Source: Sphingomonas natans
GTDB lineage: Bacteria > Pseudomonadota > Alphaproteobacteria > Sphingomonadales > Sphingomonadaceae
Reading direction: 5' to 3'
NCBI RefSeq assembly: GCF_030546695.1
Contig: NZ_JAUOTP010000009.1
Span: 124,001-188,000, forward strand
Length of the DNA: 64,000 nucleotides
Below are positions 44,087 through 60,488 of this stretch, piece by piece. Positions within the stretch are counted from its first letter, which is position 1, and each line of letters starts with the position of its first letter. Under the pieces are notes generated by a model, which saw only the letters and a list, made by a program, of their open reading frames with translations, had not been told where the DNA came from and searched no databases. The translations under genes were made by a program, and so were the position numbers.

Positions 44087-45307
44087 TTACGCCGCCATCG
44101 CCCGTCGCGCGAGTTCGCACTGCGACCAGATCTCACTCAGCGCCTTCACCAGGCGATCCACGTCGCCATCGGTGTGGACTGGCGAGGGAGTGAGGCGCAG
44201 CCGCTCGGTGCCGACGGGCACGGTCGGGTAATTGATCGGCTGGACATAGATACCGTGATTCTCGAGCAGCCAATCGCTGATGCGTTTGCACTTGTGCGCG
44301 TCGCCGACCATGATCGGAATGATGTGGCTGGGATTGTCCAGGGTCGGGATACCGATCGCATCCAGCCGCCTGCGGACCTGCGCGACCCGGTCGCGATGCC
44401 GCGCGCGCTCCATCTGGCTGGTCTTGAGGTGGCGGATACTGGCAGTGGCACCGGCGGCAAGCGCGGGCGGCAGCGCGGTGGTGAAGATGAATCCGCTGGC
44501 GAAGCTGCGAACGAAATCGCACAGTGCAGCGGATGCGGCGATATAGCCGCCCATCACCCCGAACGCCTTGCCCAGCGTACCCTCAATCACGGTCAGGCGA
44601 TCCATCAGCCCTTCGCGCTCAGCAACGCCGCCGCCGCGCGGGCCGTACAGGCCGACGCCGTGGACCTCGTCCAGATACGACATTGCCTTATGCTTTTCGC
44701 ACACGTCGAGTATCTCGGCGATCGGCGCGATGTCGCCGTCCATCGAATAGACGCTCTCGAAGGCGACCAATTTGGGCCGGTCCGGATCAAGCAGCGACAG
44801 CCGGCGATCGAGATCCTCGGGTGAGTTGTGTTCGAACTTATGCACCTCGGCGCGACTGTGCCGGATCCCCTCGATCATGGAGGCATGGTTCAGCGCGTCG
44901 GACAGGATAACGCAGCCGGGCAGCCGCGCGCCGAGCGTACCGAGCGCGGCCCAGTTCGAGACATAGCCGCTGGTGAAGAGCAGCGCCGCTTCCTTGCCAT
45001 GCAGATCGGCCAATTCCGCTTCCAGCAAGACGTGGCTGTGGGTCGTGCCCGAGATGTTTCGCGTGCCGCCGGCGCCGGCGCCGCATCGATCCAGCGTCTC
45101 GCGCATCGCTTCGAGCACCTTGGGGTGCTGGCCCATGCCGAGATAGTCGTTTGAGCACCACACCGTCACCGGGCGGGTCTGCTCCCCGAAGAATTGCCGG
45201 GCGGCGGGGAAGGCGCCGGCCTTTCGCTCGAGCTCGGCGAAGATCCGGTAGCGGCCATCCTCCTTAAGCGTCGCCAGCTCGGATTTGAAAAATGCCTCGT
45301 AGTTCAT
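44087..45307 (-). CDS. hemA: 5-aminolevulinate synthase
   Basis: This is a 406-residue PLP enzyme that condenses glycine and succinyl-CoA, the first committed step to tetrapyrroles in alphaproteobacteria. It starts [20 protein letters not shown]. It has [24 protein letters not shown] and the PLP lysine in GTLGKAFG (near residue 247). ATG 45307 overlaps the puhE stop by four bases, so it is the last gene of the bchF-to-hemA superoperon. The longer upstream frame is a shadow of puhE. Confidence 0.96.
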   Translation of the reverse strand: MNYEAFFKSELATLKEDGRYRIFAELERKAGAFPAARQFFGEQTRPVTVWCSNDYLGMGQHPKVLEAMRETLDRCGAGAGGTRNISGTTHSHVLLEAELADLHGKEAALLFTSGYVSNWAALGTLGARLPGCVILSDALNHASMIEGIRHSRAEVHKFEHNSPEDLDRRLSLLDPDRPKLVAFESVYSMDGDIAPIAEILDVCEKHKAMSYLDEVHGVGLYGPRGGGVAEREGLMDRLTVIEGTLGKAFGVMGGYIAASAALCDFVRSFASGFIFTTALPPALAAGATASIRHLKTSQMERARHRDRVAQVRRRLDAIGIPTLDNPSHIIPIMVGDAHKCKRISDWLLENHGIYVQPINYPTVPVGTERLRLTPSPVHTDGDVDRLVKALSEIWSQCELARRAMAA

Positions 45308-46107
45308 GCGATCTTCCCCGATCTTGTACCGTTGATAGCGGCTTTTGCCGCTTGGTGTGAAGTAGATGAGGCCCAGCGCCACATCCTGGCGTCGCGGAGC
45401 GGCAGGACGAGAAATAGATGCTCGACCACGCCGAGCGCGGCGAGCCCGGCGAGCAACGTCGCGCAGGCCGAGGCGCCGCTGCCGGGCGGCGCCCATTCGG
45501 CCGCGATCCACGCCCAGGCGGCGATGGCGCTGCCAAGCAGGATCGAAACCGGGAAAAGCGGGTTCAACGGCGCCTTGCGGAAATAGCTCTTGAGGTAGGC
45601 GAGATGAGGCGGGAACACCTCGTCGCTGAGGTTCGGCACGCCCAGATAAAGATTGAACTTGGCTGAAAGCCGCAACACGAACAGCAGCAGGAAGGCGAGT
45701 GGCGCGGCCTGGTTGGCAGCGCCCCATGTCACGGCCGCCAGCAGGATCGCGGTCGCGGCGATCGCCAGTTCGTGGTGGATGACGGTTGCCGTCGCCGCGG
45801 CGAAGCGACGCCAGCCGGTTGCGCCCGGCGGGCATATGGCGCGGTTCGGCCCCGCGACGACGCCCATCAGAAAGCTCATCTCGTGCCAGCCCCAGATCAC
45901 GATGGCCGCAGCGAACCCCACATAGGCGCCGCCGGCGCTGACATCGTCGGCCTTGATCCAGACCAGCACGATCGCGGCGATCGCCGCGATGCCGGCGAGC
46001 TTCAGGCTGGTGGCGAAGGTCTCACGCGGACGGCTGTCGAGCCACACGATCGTGCCGGTGCCGATGAACCACATGAGAAGCGCGAAGAGGAGCGGCGGGA
46101 CGGTCAC
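45304..46107 (-). CDS. puhE: Photosynthetic complex assembly protein PuhE
   Basis: This is a 267-residue protein with about seven hydrophobic segments, of the PuhE (DUF3623) family, which modulates reaction-centre and LH1 levels. Typical stretches are [19 protein letters not shown] and [20 protein letters not shown]. It overlaps acsF upstream and hemA downstream by four bases each. Confidence 0.92.
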   Translation of the reverse strand: MTVPPLLFALLMWFIGTGTIVWLDSRPRETFATSLKLAGIAAIAAIVLVWIKADDVSAGGAYVGFAAAIVIWGWHEMSFLMGVVAGPNRAICPPGATGWRRFAAATATVIHHELAIAATAILLAAVTWGAANQAAPLAFLLLFVLRLSAKFNLYLGVPNLSDEVFPPHLAYLKSYFRKAPLNPLFPVSILLGSAIAAWAWIAAEWAPPGSGASACATLLAGLAALGVVEHLFLVLPLRDARMWRWASSTSHQAAKAAINGTRSGKIA

Positions 46108-47168
46108 CAGGCCGGGACCATCCGCACGGTTGCCGGCGCAACGTTGTGCTTAACCGGCGTCAGATACAGTCCGGCGAAGGTGACGGCGGCGGCGCCCGCG
46201 AGCCCGACGCGCCGGATGGCGCCGATCAGCCCGCCCTGCGCCTCCGCCGCATCGGCCCGGCGCGCGATCCGGCACATCCGCTCCAGCCCGCGCACGAAGC
46301 GTGGGTTGTCAGTATCGAGCACGACCGGAAACACCTGCCGCGTGATCTGCGAGCAGATCGTGAAGACGCGATGGTCATAGTCCGTGGGATCGATCCCGAG
46401 CGCCTTGTGGAAGGCGGGGCGGTTGTGATCACGCACGTACATCGTCGCGTAGACGGCGACGAGGAAGAAGCGGATCCAGAGTTTGTTGATCCCGGCCAGC
46501 AGCTTGGGATCTGTCCGCATCAGGATCGCGAAGGCGTCACCGTGGCGGAACTCGTCATTGCACCACAGTTCGAACCAGTTGAAGATCGGGTGGAAGCGCA
46601 GCTCGGGCTGTTTCGCCAGATGGCGGAAGATGGTGATGTAGCGCGCATAGCCGATTTTCTCGCTGAGATAGGTGGCGTAGAAGATGAATTTCGGCCGGAA
46701 ATAGGTGTATTTCTTGGTGCGCGTCAGGAAGCCCAGGTCGATGCCGATGCCGGCATCCTTCAGCGTCTCGTTGATGAAACCGGCATGGCGGCTCTCGTCG
46801 CGGCTCATCAGCTTGAAGAGTTGCTTGATGTCCGGATTGGTCACCCTTTTGGCAATTTCGGCGTAGAGGATGCAGCCTGAGAATTCGGCGGTGAGCGAGC
46901 TGACGAGGAAATCGGTGAACTCTTCCCGCAGGCCATCGGGCAGGCTTTCGATCACGCCGTCGAACGCCGCGGTGCGCTTGAAGTGCAGCCGGTTCGGGTC
47001 GCTCGCCATCTCGCCGATAAGCGCGTCCCATTCTGAGCGGACGGGCGAGACATCGATCCGGTCCATCGCTGCGAAATCGGTCGTGTAGAAGCGCGGGCTC
47101 AGCACGGTGTCCTCGCGCGCGATCGCCATCGTATCGGCGTCGCTCTTGATGGCGGTGATCGCGTTCAT
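46104..47168 (-). CDS. acsF: Aerobic Mg-protoporphyrin IX monomethyl ester (oxidative) cyclase
   Basis: This is a 354-residue diiron enzyme forming the isocyclic ring with O2. The diiron ligands are in [24 protein letters not shown] and [13 protein letters not shown] chose ATG 47168 because it overlaps the preceding small gene's stop; the further upstream frame is a shadow. Presence of the oxygen-dependent cyclase inside the cluster fits an aerobic phototroph; no anaerobic BchE is seen here. Confidence 0.96.
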   Translation of the reverse strand: MNAITAIKSDADTMAIAREDTVLSPRFYTTDFAAMDRIDVSPVRSEWDALIGEMASDPNRLHFKRTAAFDGVIESLPDGLREEFTDFLVSSLTAEFSGCILYAEIAKRVTNPDIKQLFKLMSRDESRHAGFINETLKDAGIGIDLGFLTRTKKYTYFRPKFIFYATYLSEKIGYARYITIFRHLAKQPELRFHPIFNWFELWCNDEFRHGDAFAILMRTDPKLLAGINKLWIRFFLVAVYATMYVRDHNRPAFHKALGIDPTDYDHRVFTICSQITRQVFPVVLDTDNPRFVRGLERMCRIARRADAAEAQGGLIGAIRRVGLAGAAAVTFAGLYLTPVKHNVAPATVRMVPAW

Positions 47169-47461
47169 TTCATGGTCCGATCCGTGAAACTGACGTCGTA
47201 GAGTTCGGTCATCTCGAAATGGCCAGCGAGTTTGGTCCACAGCCGTGCAACCGCGCCGGCATGCTCGACTGTTGCGATCCGCTGGACTACGCGGCGCTCG
47301 CCGAAGCCGATGTGGATCGGCGCGCCCTGGATACGCACCCGATCGCCCGGCCCGATTGAGACGCCGCCCGCGAGTTCGACATGCGCGTACAGATTTTCGT
47401 CGCTATGTTCGAGCTCGACCGTGCAGGGCGTTTCGAAACGCTTCCGGCGCAAGGAGGTCAT
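47165..47461 (-). CDS. Small conserved-position protein between puhC and acsF
   Basis: This is a 98-residue soluble protein ([20 protein letters not shown]). It has a glycine/proline-rich middle, [20 protein letters not shown], and an acidic C-terminus, [17 protein letters not shown], and it looks like a small beta-barrel. ATG 47461 overlaps puhC by four bases and its stop overlaps acsF, so it is certainly translated within the superoperon. An unnamed ORF in this slot occurs in other alphaproteobacterial photosynthesis clusters. Function unknown; a role with AcsF or in assembly is inferred from position. Confidence 0.75.
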   Translation of the reverse strand: MTSLRRKRFETPCTVELEHSDENLYAHVELAGGVSIGPGDRVRIQGAPIHIGFGERRVVQRIATVEHAGAVARLWTKLAGHFEMTELYDVSFTDRTMK

Positions 47462-47937
47462 GCGGCCGGACCTTTCGGCAGCAGCGCCACGAAGGCGGCG
47501 CGATTGGCTGATCCGAACGCGGTCATCTCGATCGAGCGGCCGGTGACGCTGTCGGTCAGCGAGACTTCCCCGTCGCGCCACAGGGCCAACGTAAAGGGCG
47601 GTCGGTCGCCGATGCCGCGCATCCGCCGCTCGCGGGCGAGCCCGCGCATCACGCCCCGGATGAACCCGGTCTGCTGACCTGGCTCAATCACCGAAGCGGT
47701 GCCGCCGACGCCGGCATCCTCGATCACGACCGCCCCGTCGGCCCGATCGACGAAGCGCAGGCTGCGCGACGAGACCAGAGCGACATGGTTGGCCGCGCGC
47801 ATTGCGATCGGCGAGGCGGAGGCGGGCACGCCGACGATGCGCAGGATCGCGACGGCGGTGAAGGCGAACAGCACCAGCGCGCCCGCGATGAACAAGGTGC
47901 CGCGTGGCAGCATGTCGGCGTGGCGGTGCGTGCTCAT
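47458..47937 (-). CDS. puhC: Photosynthetic complex assembly protein PuhC
   Basis: This is a 159-residue protein with one N-terminal membrane anchor (LFIAGALVLFAFTAVAIL) and a periplasmic domain: RSLRFVDRADGAVVIED, then GVMRGLARERRMRG and SLTDSVTGRSIEMTAFG. This is the PuhC family needed for normal LH1-RC assembly. It overlaps puhB by four bases and the small ORF by four bases. Confidence 0.93.
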   Translation of the reverse strand: MSTHRHADMLPRGTLFIAGALVLFAFTAVAILRIVGVPASASPIAMRAANHVALVSSRSLRFVDRADGAVVIEDAGVGGTASVIEPGQQTGFIRGVMRGLARERRMRGIGDRPPFTLALWRDGEVSLTDSVTGRSIEMTAFGSANRAAFVALLPKGPAA

Positions 47938-48572
47938 GCCGCCACCGCATCCGCAAAGGACGGGGCCCGCTGCGTCTGCGGTTTCGCGATGGCGGCCGGG
48001 GCCTGATGCTGCGCGGCGCGGCAGCTATCGGCGATCAGCGCTGCGACCGCTTGCGCTTCGGGGATGGCGCGGAGCATCGGGCGCGGGCGCACGAACGTCC
48101 ACGGCCGGGCATGCGGCCACAGCGCGAGGATGCCGAGCTTGGCGGGGCCGGCGATCTCCAGCGGCACGTCGCCAGTCCCGTTCGCGCGGGTGGCGAGGTC
48201 GACCGACCCGATCATGCCGAGCGGCAGGTTGACGCATTTGGGCACGGCGATGCCGATGCGCAGCACGATCCGGCGATCGGTCAGCGTATAGACCGTCGAT
48301 CGCGCGGCCGCCCAGGCCAAAAGGTGCAGCAGCACAACCGCGAGCGCGCCGAGCGCGATCGTCATCTCCAGGCCCAAATAGCCGCCGTGCGTCGTGAACG
48401 CGCTGGCGCCCGCCCAGCCGGTGAGCAGCGCGAAATAGCCCGCTACCAGCCGCGTGTGATAGGCCGTACGCGCCAGTGTGCGCCAGTCGGGCGCGCCCTG
48501 CCACAGGATCGTCTCGCCGGCGGGGAGATAGCCGGGAAGGCCGCGGATCGGCTCATGATCATATTCTGTCAC
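47934..48572 (-). CDS. puhB: Photosynthetic complex assembly protein PuhB
   Basis: This is a 212-residue membrane protein with an N-terminal soluble part (HEPIRGLPGYLPAGETILWQ), two to three helices (YFALLTGWAGASAF and the following ALGALAVVLLHLLAWAAA) and a PH-like domain (VYTLTDRRIVLRIGIAVPK). This is the PuhB reaction-centre assembly family. It overlaps puhA and puhC by four bases each. Confidence 0.94.
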   Translation of the reverse strand: MTEYDHEPIRGLPGYLPAGETILWQGAPDWRTLARTAYHTRLVAGYFALLTGWAGASAFTTHGGYLGLEMTIALGALAVVLLHLLAWAAARSTVYTLTDRRIVLRIGIAVPKCVNLPLGMIGSVDLATRANGTGDVPLEIAGPAKLGILALWPHARPWTFVRPRPMLRAIPEAQAVAALIADSCRAAQHQAPAAIAKPQTQRAPSFADAVAA

Positions 48573-49336
48573 AGCCAGGGCTCCTGGCGGCCGGCATTGG
48601 CGTAGAGATAGCCGCCGCCGAAATAGGCCTGCACGCGCTCCTCCTCATACAAGGTGATCTGGTCGGTCGCCCCCAGCCGGGGGACGCCGGCGAACTGCGC
48701 GGCGTTGAGCGCATCGATCACGATGCGGCGGCGGCGGTGATCGAGCTTTGCCATCATCATCGGGGCGAGCAAGGGCCCGCCTTCAGCTTCGAGCTGGAGA
48801 TAGCGGACCAGCCGATCGGCGGTATCGATCCACAAGCTGATGACATGGCCGGCCACCGCGCCGTCCGCGCCGATCACGGGCCAGCCCGACAGATCCGAAT
48901 CCTCGCGCGCGATACCATAGCCCGCCGCGCTGCCGAGCGGCACGATCCGGGGATGCCCGTCCATGTCGAGATCGGGCCGTTTGGCCCGATCGGCCCACGC
49001 CGCGGGACCGATGCCATCGATCAGCGGATCGCCGGTCGGTGCGTAGGGCGCGCCGTGAGAACGTTCCGTCCGCCGCGCCGCGATGTCGAAGAGCTCGCGG
49101 CCTTTGGTCGGCGTGGTGACGATACCGTGATCGAACGGCAGCAGGAAGGATTTGGGCGAGGCTGCGGAAAGCGGGCCACCGGGCACGGCCTGCCGCCCGG
49201 TCAGTTCATCCTCAAGCGGATAGCCCTCGCGGCGATCCTCCCGGCGCAGGTAGATGACCAGGCAGATGAAGAACAGGACGAACGCCCAGAACACGAGCAG
49301 GGCGACGTCGATCCCGGCCGTCAGATTGGGATGCAT
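48569..49336 (-). CDS. puhA: Photosynthetic reaction centre H subunit
   Basis: This is a 255-residue subunit with one membrane helix near the N-terminus (VALLVFWAFVLFFICLVIYL) and a cytoplasmic PRC-barrel domain that caps the L/M core: DLDMDGHPRIVPLGSAAGYG, then WIDTADRLVRYLQLE. It lies 13 bases downstream of lhaA and overlaps puhB. Confidence 0.96.
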   Translation of the reverse strand: MHPNLTAGIDVALLVFWAFVLFFICLVIYLRREDRREGYPLEDELTGRQAVPGGPLSAASPKSFLLPFDHGIVTTPTKGRELFDIAARRTERSHGAPYAPTGDPLIDGIGPAAWADRAKRPDLDMDGHPRIVPLGSAAGYGIAREDSDLSGWPVIGADGAVAGHVISLWIDTADRLVRYLQLEAEGGPLLAPMMMAKLDHRRRRIVIDALNAAQFAGVPRLGATDQITLYEEERVQAYFGGGYLYANAGRQEPWL

Positions 49337-49349
49337 CGGACTTCCCCTT

Positions 49350-50861
49350 TCATATCGGAAACTCTCGCAGGCCGAAGCGCCCGGCCTCGGGAAGCGGAAC
49401 GGCGCCGCCGCGGACCAGCGGCCCGAGCGCGATCAGCGTGCACAACAGCAAAAGTATCTCTATCCCGTAGACGAAGGCGTAGCCGGTCGCGGGGCCGGCC
49501 AGCGTCGGCCCCAAACGGCCCGCAATCGCCGCCTGCGAGATTAGATCCCGCGCGAAGGCGCCGAGCGCTATCGCCAAGCCGGAACAGGTCGCCTGGACGG
49601 CGCCCCAGGTGCCGAGCGCGAGACCTGTGCGGCCGCCCAGCGCTTTGTCGTCGGAAAGCGCCATCGCCGCCGTCAGCGTGCCGACCGAGAACAGACCTCC
49701 GCCGAGCCCGATGAAGGCGGCGCCGATCGCGAGCAACGCCACCGAATGCAGCGGCCCGGCGAAGAGGACGAACAAGAACGCGCCGATGCCGGCAACGCCG
49801 CCGAAACCCGCCAGCCGATGCGGATCGCCACCCTCACCAAGGCGATTGGCGGCATGGGCAAAGCCTGCGAGCATGCCGACCGCCCAGAGAGCGGTGAGCG
49901 AGGTGGTGGCACCGACCGTCAGTCCGAGAATCTGGCCGCCATAGGGCTCCAGCAATACATCCTGCATACTGAACGCCGCCGCCCCCAGGCCGACCGCGAC
50001 GAGCAGCCGCATCGTGCGCCGCCGGGCGATGAACATCCTCCAGACGTCGCGGAAGGCCGGCTGAATGTCGCGGACAACCGTGGCGGCGCGGTTGCGCGCC
50101 TCCTGCTTCCATAGGGCGATCAGATTGAGGATCATCGTCAAGGCGGCGGCGCCCTGGACGATTTGGACCAGCTTGGTCGGCGTGAAATCCGCGAGCAGCC
50201 GGCCGATCACGATCGCGCTGACCATCATGCCGACCAGCAGCATCATGTAGAGCAACGCAACGACGCGCGGGCGGGCGTCTTCGGGCGCCAGATCGGTGGC
50301 GAGCGCGAGGCCGGCGGTCTGCGTGGTGTGCATGCCAGCGCCGACCAGCAGGAAGCCCGCCGCCGCGCCGAGATGGCCGACGAAGGCCGGCCCGGTGCCG
50401 CCACCCGACATCACCAGCAGCGCGAAGGGCAAGATCGCGAGCCCGCCGAACTGCATGAGCGTGCCGAACCAGATATACGGCACCCGCTTCCAGCCAAGCA
50501 GCGACGCATGATGATCGGACTTGAAGCCGATGAGCGCGCGCAACGGCGCGAACAGCAGCGGCAGCGACACCATCACCGCGACGAGGCTCGCGGACATGCC
50601 GAGTTCGACGATCATAACCCGGTTGAGCGTGCCGGTCAGCAGCACCGCTGCCATGCCGACCGATATCTGGAACAGCGACAGACGCAGCAGGCGGCCGAGC
50701 GGCAGATCCGCGGTCGCGGCATCGGCGAACGGGAGGAAGCGCGTGCCGGGCCGGTTCCAGAATGCACCGCTCCTCAGGCTCTCGAGGCGCGCGGAGCCGC
50801 CCGCGCTGTCCTGCGCAACAGGCGGCGTCAACGAGGCCTTCAAGGCATTCAGATGGCTCAC
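49350..50861 (-). CDS. lhaA: LH1 assembly protein LhaA (PucC-family MFS)
   Basis: This is a 503-residue, 12-helix major-facilitator protein of the PucC/LhaA family required for LH1 assembly. Typical segments are LPLGRLLRLSLFQISVGMAA, SLPLLFAPLRALIGFKSDHH and GWKRVPYIWFGTLMQFGGLA. Its place directly upstream of puhA is that of lhaA (orf1696). It overlaps the bchM stop by four bases. Confidence 0.93.
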   Translation of the reverse strand: MSHLNALKASLTPPVAQDSAGGSARLESLRSGAFWNRPGTRFLPFADAATADLPLGRLLRLSLFQISVGMAAVLLTGTLNRVMIVELGMSASLVAVMVSLPLLFAPLRALIGFKSDHHASLLGWKRVPYIWFGTLMQFGGLAILPFALLVMSGGGTGPAFVGHLGAAAGFLLVGAGMHTTQTAGLALATDLAPEDARPRVVALLYMMLLVGMMVSAIVIGRLLADFTPTKLVQIVQGAAALTMILNLIALWKQEARNRAATVVRDIQPAFRDVWRMFIARRRTMRLLVAVGLGAAAFSMQDVLLEPYGGQILGLTVGATTSLTALWAVGMLAGFAHAANRLGEGGDPHRLAGFGGVAGIGAFLFVLFAGPLHSVALLAIGAAFIGLGGGLFSVGTLTAAMALSDDKALGGRTGLALGTWGAVQATCSGLAIALGAFARDLISQAAIAGRLGPTLAGPATGYAFVYGIEILLLLCTLIALGPLVRGGAVPLPEAGRFGLREFPI

Positions 50862-51543
50862 CCGACCACCACCTCCATCGCATGGCTGGTATAGAAGCTC
50901 GCCGAGATGCGCCGGTCCCGACCGATCCGGGCGTGCGGCAGGGCGTTGCGGATCAGGGTGCGGAGAAACCGGTCCCGCACCGGGAGGATAGCGGGCGAGC
51001 GATCGGCGCGTGGGAAAAGCCGCCCCACGCCGAGCATCGCCATCAGGAGCGGCGTTTGCGGGGCGAACGTAAAGGCGATCGAGCCGCGTGTATTTTCAGC
51101 CAGCCGCGCCAGTACCGCGACGATGTCGAACGACTTGTAGTGGATCAGCGAATCCATAGCGACGACGTGATCGAACCGACCGAGCGTGGGATCGATCATC
51201 TCGCCGACGCGCCAGTCGATGCAGGGACCCGCCGGCGCGCGATCGCGCGCGATCGCTACTAGGCTCCCCGCCACATCGACTGCGACGACGTCCGCGCCGC
51301 GCCGTGCGGCTTCCACCGCCAGTGCGCCCGTGCCGCAGCCGGCATCCAGCACGCGCAGCCCGCGCAGATCGGCGGGTAGCCACGACAGCAACGTATCGCG
51401 CATCTCGGCACGCCCTGCGCGGACGGCGGCGCGGATTCCGCTGACCGGCGCATCGGAGGTGAGCTGCTCCCACGCCTTCGTCGCGGTCCGGTCGAAATAG
51501 GTTTCGAGGTTCCCGCGGTAGCGATCGTAAGTCGCCGTCGTCA

Positions 51544-51544
<1 letters not shown>
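50858..51544 (-). CDS. bchM: Mg-protoporphyrin IX O-methyltransferase
   Basis: This is a 228-residue SAM-dependent methyltransferase that esterifies the C13 propionate. It starts TTATYDRYRGNLETYFDRTA. The SAM loop is LRVLDAGCGTGALAVEAARR near residue 67, and later VVAMDSLIHY. The start at 51544 shares a base with the bchL stop; the frame upstream is a shadow of bchL. Confidence 0.95.
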
Positions 51545-55976
<4,432 letters not shown>

Positions 55977-55987
<11 letters not shown>

Positions 55988-57536
55988 AATGCGCCTTTGC
56001 GTCGTACAGCGTGTCCAACGTGATTGCAGCGAGCCCCCGCTCGGCGGCGAACTTTTCGGTATTTCGCCGCGCCTTGCCGCGCACGAAGAACGGGATCTTG
56101 AGCAGTTCGCGTTCGGCGTCCGACTGCCATTCCGCGCGCTCGCCGGCGGAAGCGGGCGGGGACGAGGGTTCCGCCATCGTCGATACCCTGTCGGCAGGGA
56201 GTGGGGCGGGACCGCAATGGCCGAGATGGCTTGCACCGCCGGCGTCCGAAAACTCGAAATCGTCGCGGAACATCGTCAGGAGATGCTCCTCCAGACCCAT
56301 CACCAGCGGATGGACCCAGGTGTCGAACAGCACATTCGCGCCTTCGAACCCCATTTGCGGGCTGTAGCGGGCGGGAAAATCCTGAACGTGGAACGGCGCC
56401 GAGATTACCGCGCACGGAATGCGCAACCTCTTGGCGATGTGGCGCTCCATCTGCGTACCGAGCACCAGCTCCGGCTGGAGCGCCTGGATCGCCTCCTCGA
56501 CAGCGAGATAATCGTCGGTGATCAGCGGTTCGAGTCCGTGGGACGCGGCCGCCTCGCGCAGGTCGCGCGCGAATTCGCGGTTGTAGCAGCCCAGCCCGAC
56601 GACCTCGAAGCCGAGTTCGTCGCGCGCGACGCGCGCTGCGGCGATCGCGTGGGTGGCGTTGCCGAAAATGAAGACGCGCTTGCCCGTCAGATAGGTCGAG
56701 TCTACCGAACGGCTCCACCAGGGCAGGTTCGAGCCGGTGAGCGCGGCGGACGGATCGACGTCGGCGAGAGCCGCGACCTGCGCGATGAAATCGCGCGTCG
56801 CGCCGTGGCCGATCGGAACAGTACGGACGGTCTTCTGACCGAACTGTCTTTCGAGCCAGCGGCAGGTCGTGTCGGCGATCTCCGGGTAGAGGCAGATGTT
56901 GAAACCGGCTGCAGGAAGCCGCGCGAGATCATCGGGAGTCGCACCCAGCGGGGCGGTGACGTTGACGGCGATGCCGAGCGTCTCCAGCAGGCGCGTGATC
57001 TCGATGACGTCGTCGCGGTGGCGGAAGCCGAGCGCGGTGGGGCCGAGGAGATTGGCGCTGGGTCGGTCACCGGCGGAGCGGGGCGCGCGTTCCGTGCCCG
57101 GACTCATCGTGCGGACGAGCCGGTAGAACGTTTCGGCCGCGCCCCAATTCTCCTTTCGCTGATAGCTCGGCAATTCCAGCGCGACGACCGGACAGGGCAG
57201 CCGCATCGCATCGGCGAGGCCGGCAGGATCGTCTTGGATCAGCTCGGCCGTGCAGGAGGCGCTGACCAGCATCGCCTGCGGCGTGAACCGTACATAAGCG
57301 TCGCGGGCCGCCGTCTGGAACAGCTCGGCGGTGTCCTTGCCGAGATCGCGCGCCTGGAAGGTGGTGTAGGTGACCGGTGGGCGCTTGCCGCGCCTCTCGA
57401 TCATCGTGAACAGCAGGTCGGCGTAGGTATCGCCCTGCGGCGCGTGAAGGACGTAGTGAACGCCCTCCATCGCCGCTGCGACGCGCATCGCGCCGACGTG
57501 AGGGGGGCCTTCATAGGTCCAGACCGTGAGCTGCAT
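55977..57536 (-). CDS. bchB: Light-independent protochlorophyllide reductase subunit B
   Basis: This is a 519-residue nitrogenase-like subunit. It starts [60 protein letters not shown] and [19 protein letters not shown] include a cluster cysteine, and the C-terminus has the DUF-like zone [20 protein letters not shown]. With BchN it reduces protochlorophyllide in the dark. A gap of four bases separates it from bchN. Confidence 0.96.
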
Positions 57537-57540
57537 CGCC

Positions 57541-59357
<1,817 letters not shown>

Positions 59358-59390
59358 TTCTCCGGAAGATTAAGCCGGCGGGGCGAGAAG

Positions 59391-59408
59391 TGTCAAATAA
59401 ATATGACG
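59391..59408. promoter_or_regulatory. PpsR/CrtJ-type operator upstream of bchF
   Basis: TGTCAAATAAATATGACG fits TGTC-N10-GACR and lies 33 bases before the longest bchF start. A second, weaker site CGTCCGAAATATGTTACA (59407-59424) overlaps it by two bases. The gap also serves aerR. Confidence 0.5.
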
Positions 59409-59557
59409 TCCGAAATATGTTACACAGCGCTCGTTCGCACGCGCGTTGCATATTGTCAGCGAAGCTTGAGAGGCATAGTCTGCGAGTCGGGCGCCCTTAG
59501 AAAAACAAGTCATTGGGCGCGGTTGGAAATGTGTCGATCAGGCTGGGAGAGCCGGAG

Positions 59558-60457
59558 ATGGCATCGATGATCCGATATGAAGGCGCGTTACCCGCGATCG
59601 ACGGAGATCTGTTTGAGCGCAACTTCGCTCCGGATCCGGCAAGTCTCGCGGCCTTCCTCGTTCATGTCGATACCGATCATGCTCGCTCCCTTTCAACTTT
59701 GATCGAGAGTGAGATCATCCCGCGCCTGATGATCGCGCATGCGGCCCCGGCACGGGCGACACCGGCAGGCGAATTCGATCCGATCATCGATGTCGTCGAA
59801 ATCGAGGCGTTCGCTCCTCTGGTCATGCAGGTCGAGGCAGACGCGCTGCTCTCCCATGTCGAGACGATCCTAGCGCGCGGCATCGCGTTCGAAACCGTGA
59901 TGGTGGATCTGCTGGCGCCGACTGCGCGTCTGCTGGGCGAATATTGGGAGGAGGACCGCTGTGATTTTGTGGACGTCACGATGGGCCTCTGGCGCCTCCA
60001 GGAGGTCATCCACGAGATTTCGGCCCGGGTGCCCGCCGGAAAGCTTGCGCCCTCGGGCGGCCGCCGCGCTTTGTTCGCCTCGATGCCGGGCGATCAGCAC
60101 AGTTTTGGCGCGGTCTTGATCGACGAGGTCTTCCGGCGCGACGGGTGGCTGACCGACCGGCTCAGTGAACCGGAAGCCGCGTCGCTGTTGAGGCGCGTGG
60201 CCGCGGAGTCGTTCGACATAATCGGATTGACCGTCAGCTGCGACTGCCATATCGCGAGCCTTGCCTCGTTCATTGCTGCGCTGCGGAACGTTTCCAAAAA
60301 TCCGCGGCTCTGCGTGATGGTAGGCGGCAGGATTTTCAGCGCGGATCCAGATCTGGCGGCGCATGTCGGCGCCGATGGCACGGCCCGCGATGCGAAGCTT
60401 GCCTTGAAGGTCGCCGTTGAACTCGTCCGCGCTCGCGAATGGGAGGCCGCAGCCTGA
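59558..60457 (+). CDS. B12-binding-type regulator AerR/PpaA
   Basis: This is a 299-residue anti-repressor/co-regulator of the PpaA/AerR family. Residues about 90-170 are helical. From about 175 the protein has a cobalamin-binding-like fold: ASMPGDQHSFGAVLIDEVFR, then the IIGLTVSCDCHIASLASFI segment and VMVGGRIFSADPDLAAHVGA. The histidine in DQHSF (rather than DxHxxG) is typical of this family. AerR modulates PpsR/CrtJ in response to light through cobalamin. ATG 59558 follows GGGAGAGCC; other in-frame starts are 59513 and 59567. ppsR follows after 31 bases. Confidence 0.88.
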   Translation: MASMIRYEGALPAIDGDLFERNFAPDPASLAAFLVHVDTDHARSLSTLIESEIIPRLMIAHAAPARATPAGEFDPIIDVVEIEAFAPLVMQVEADALLSHVETILARGIAFETVMVDLLAPTARLLGEYWEEDRCDFVDVTMGLWRLQEVIHEISARVPAGKLAPSGGRRALFASMPGDQHSFGAVLIDEVFRRDGWLTDRLSEPEAASLLRRVAAESFDIIGLTVSCDCHIASLASFIAALRNVSKNPRLCVMVGGRIFSADPDLAAHVGADGTARDAKLALKVAVELVRAREWEAAA

Positions 60458-60488
60458 TTTGATTCTGCGTGGAGTGCGGCGCTCGCCG

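Noticed and set aside
55988-56236. 83 extra N-terminal codons for bchH
   Set aside because: They lie inside bchB, and the BchH family starts at the ATG at 55987.
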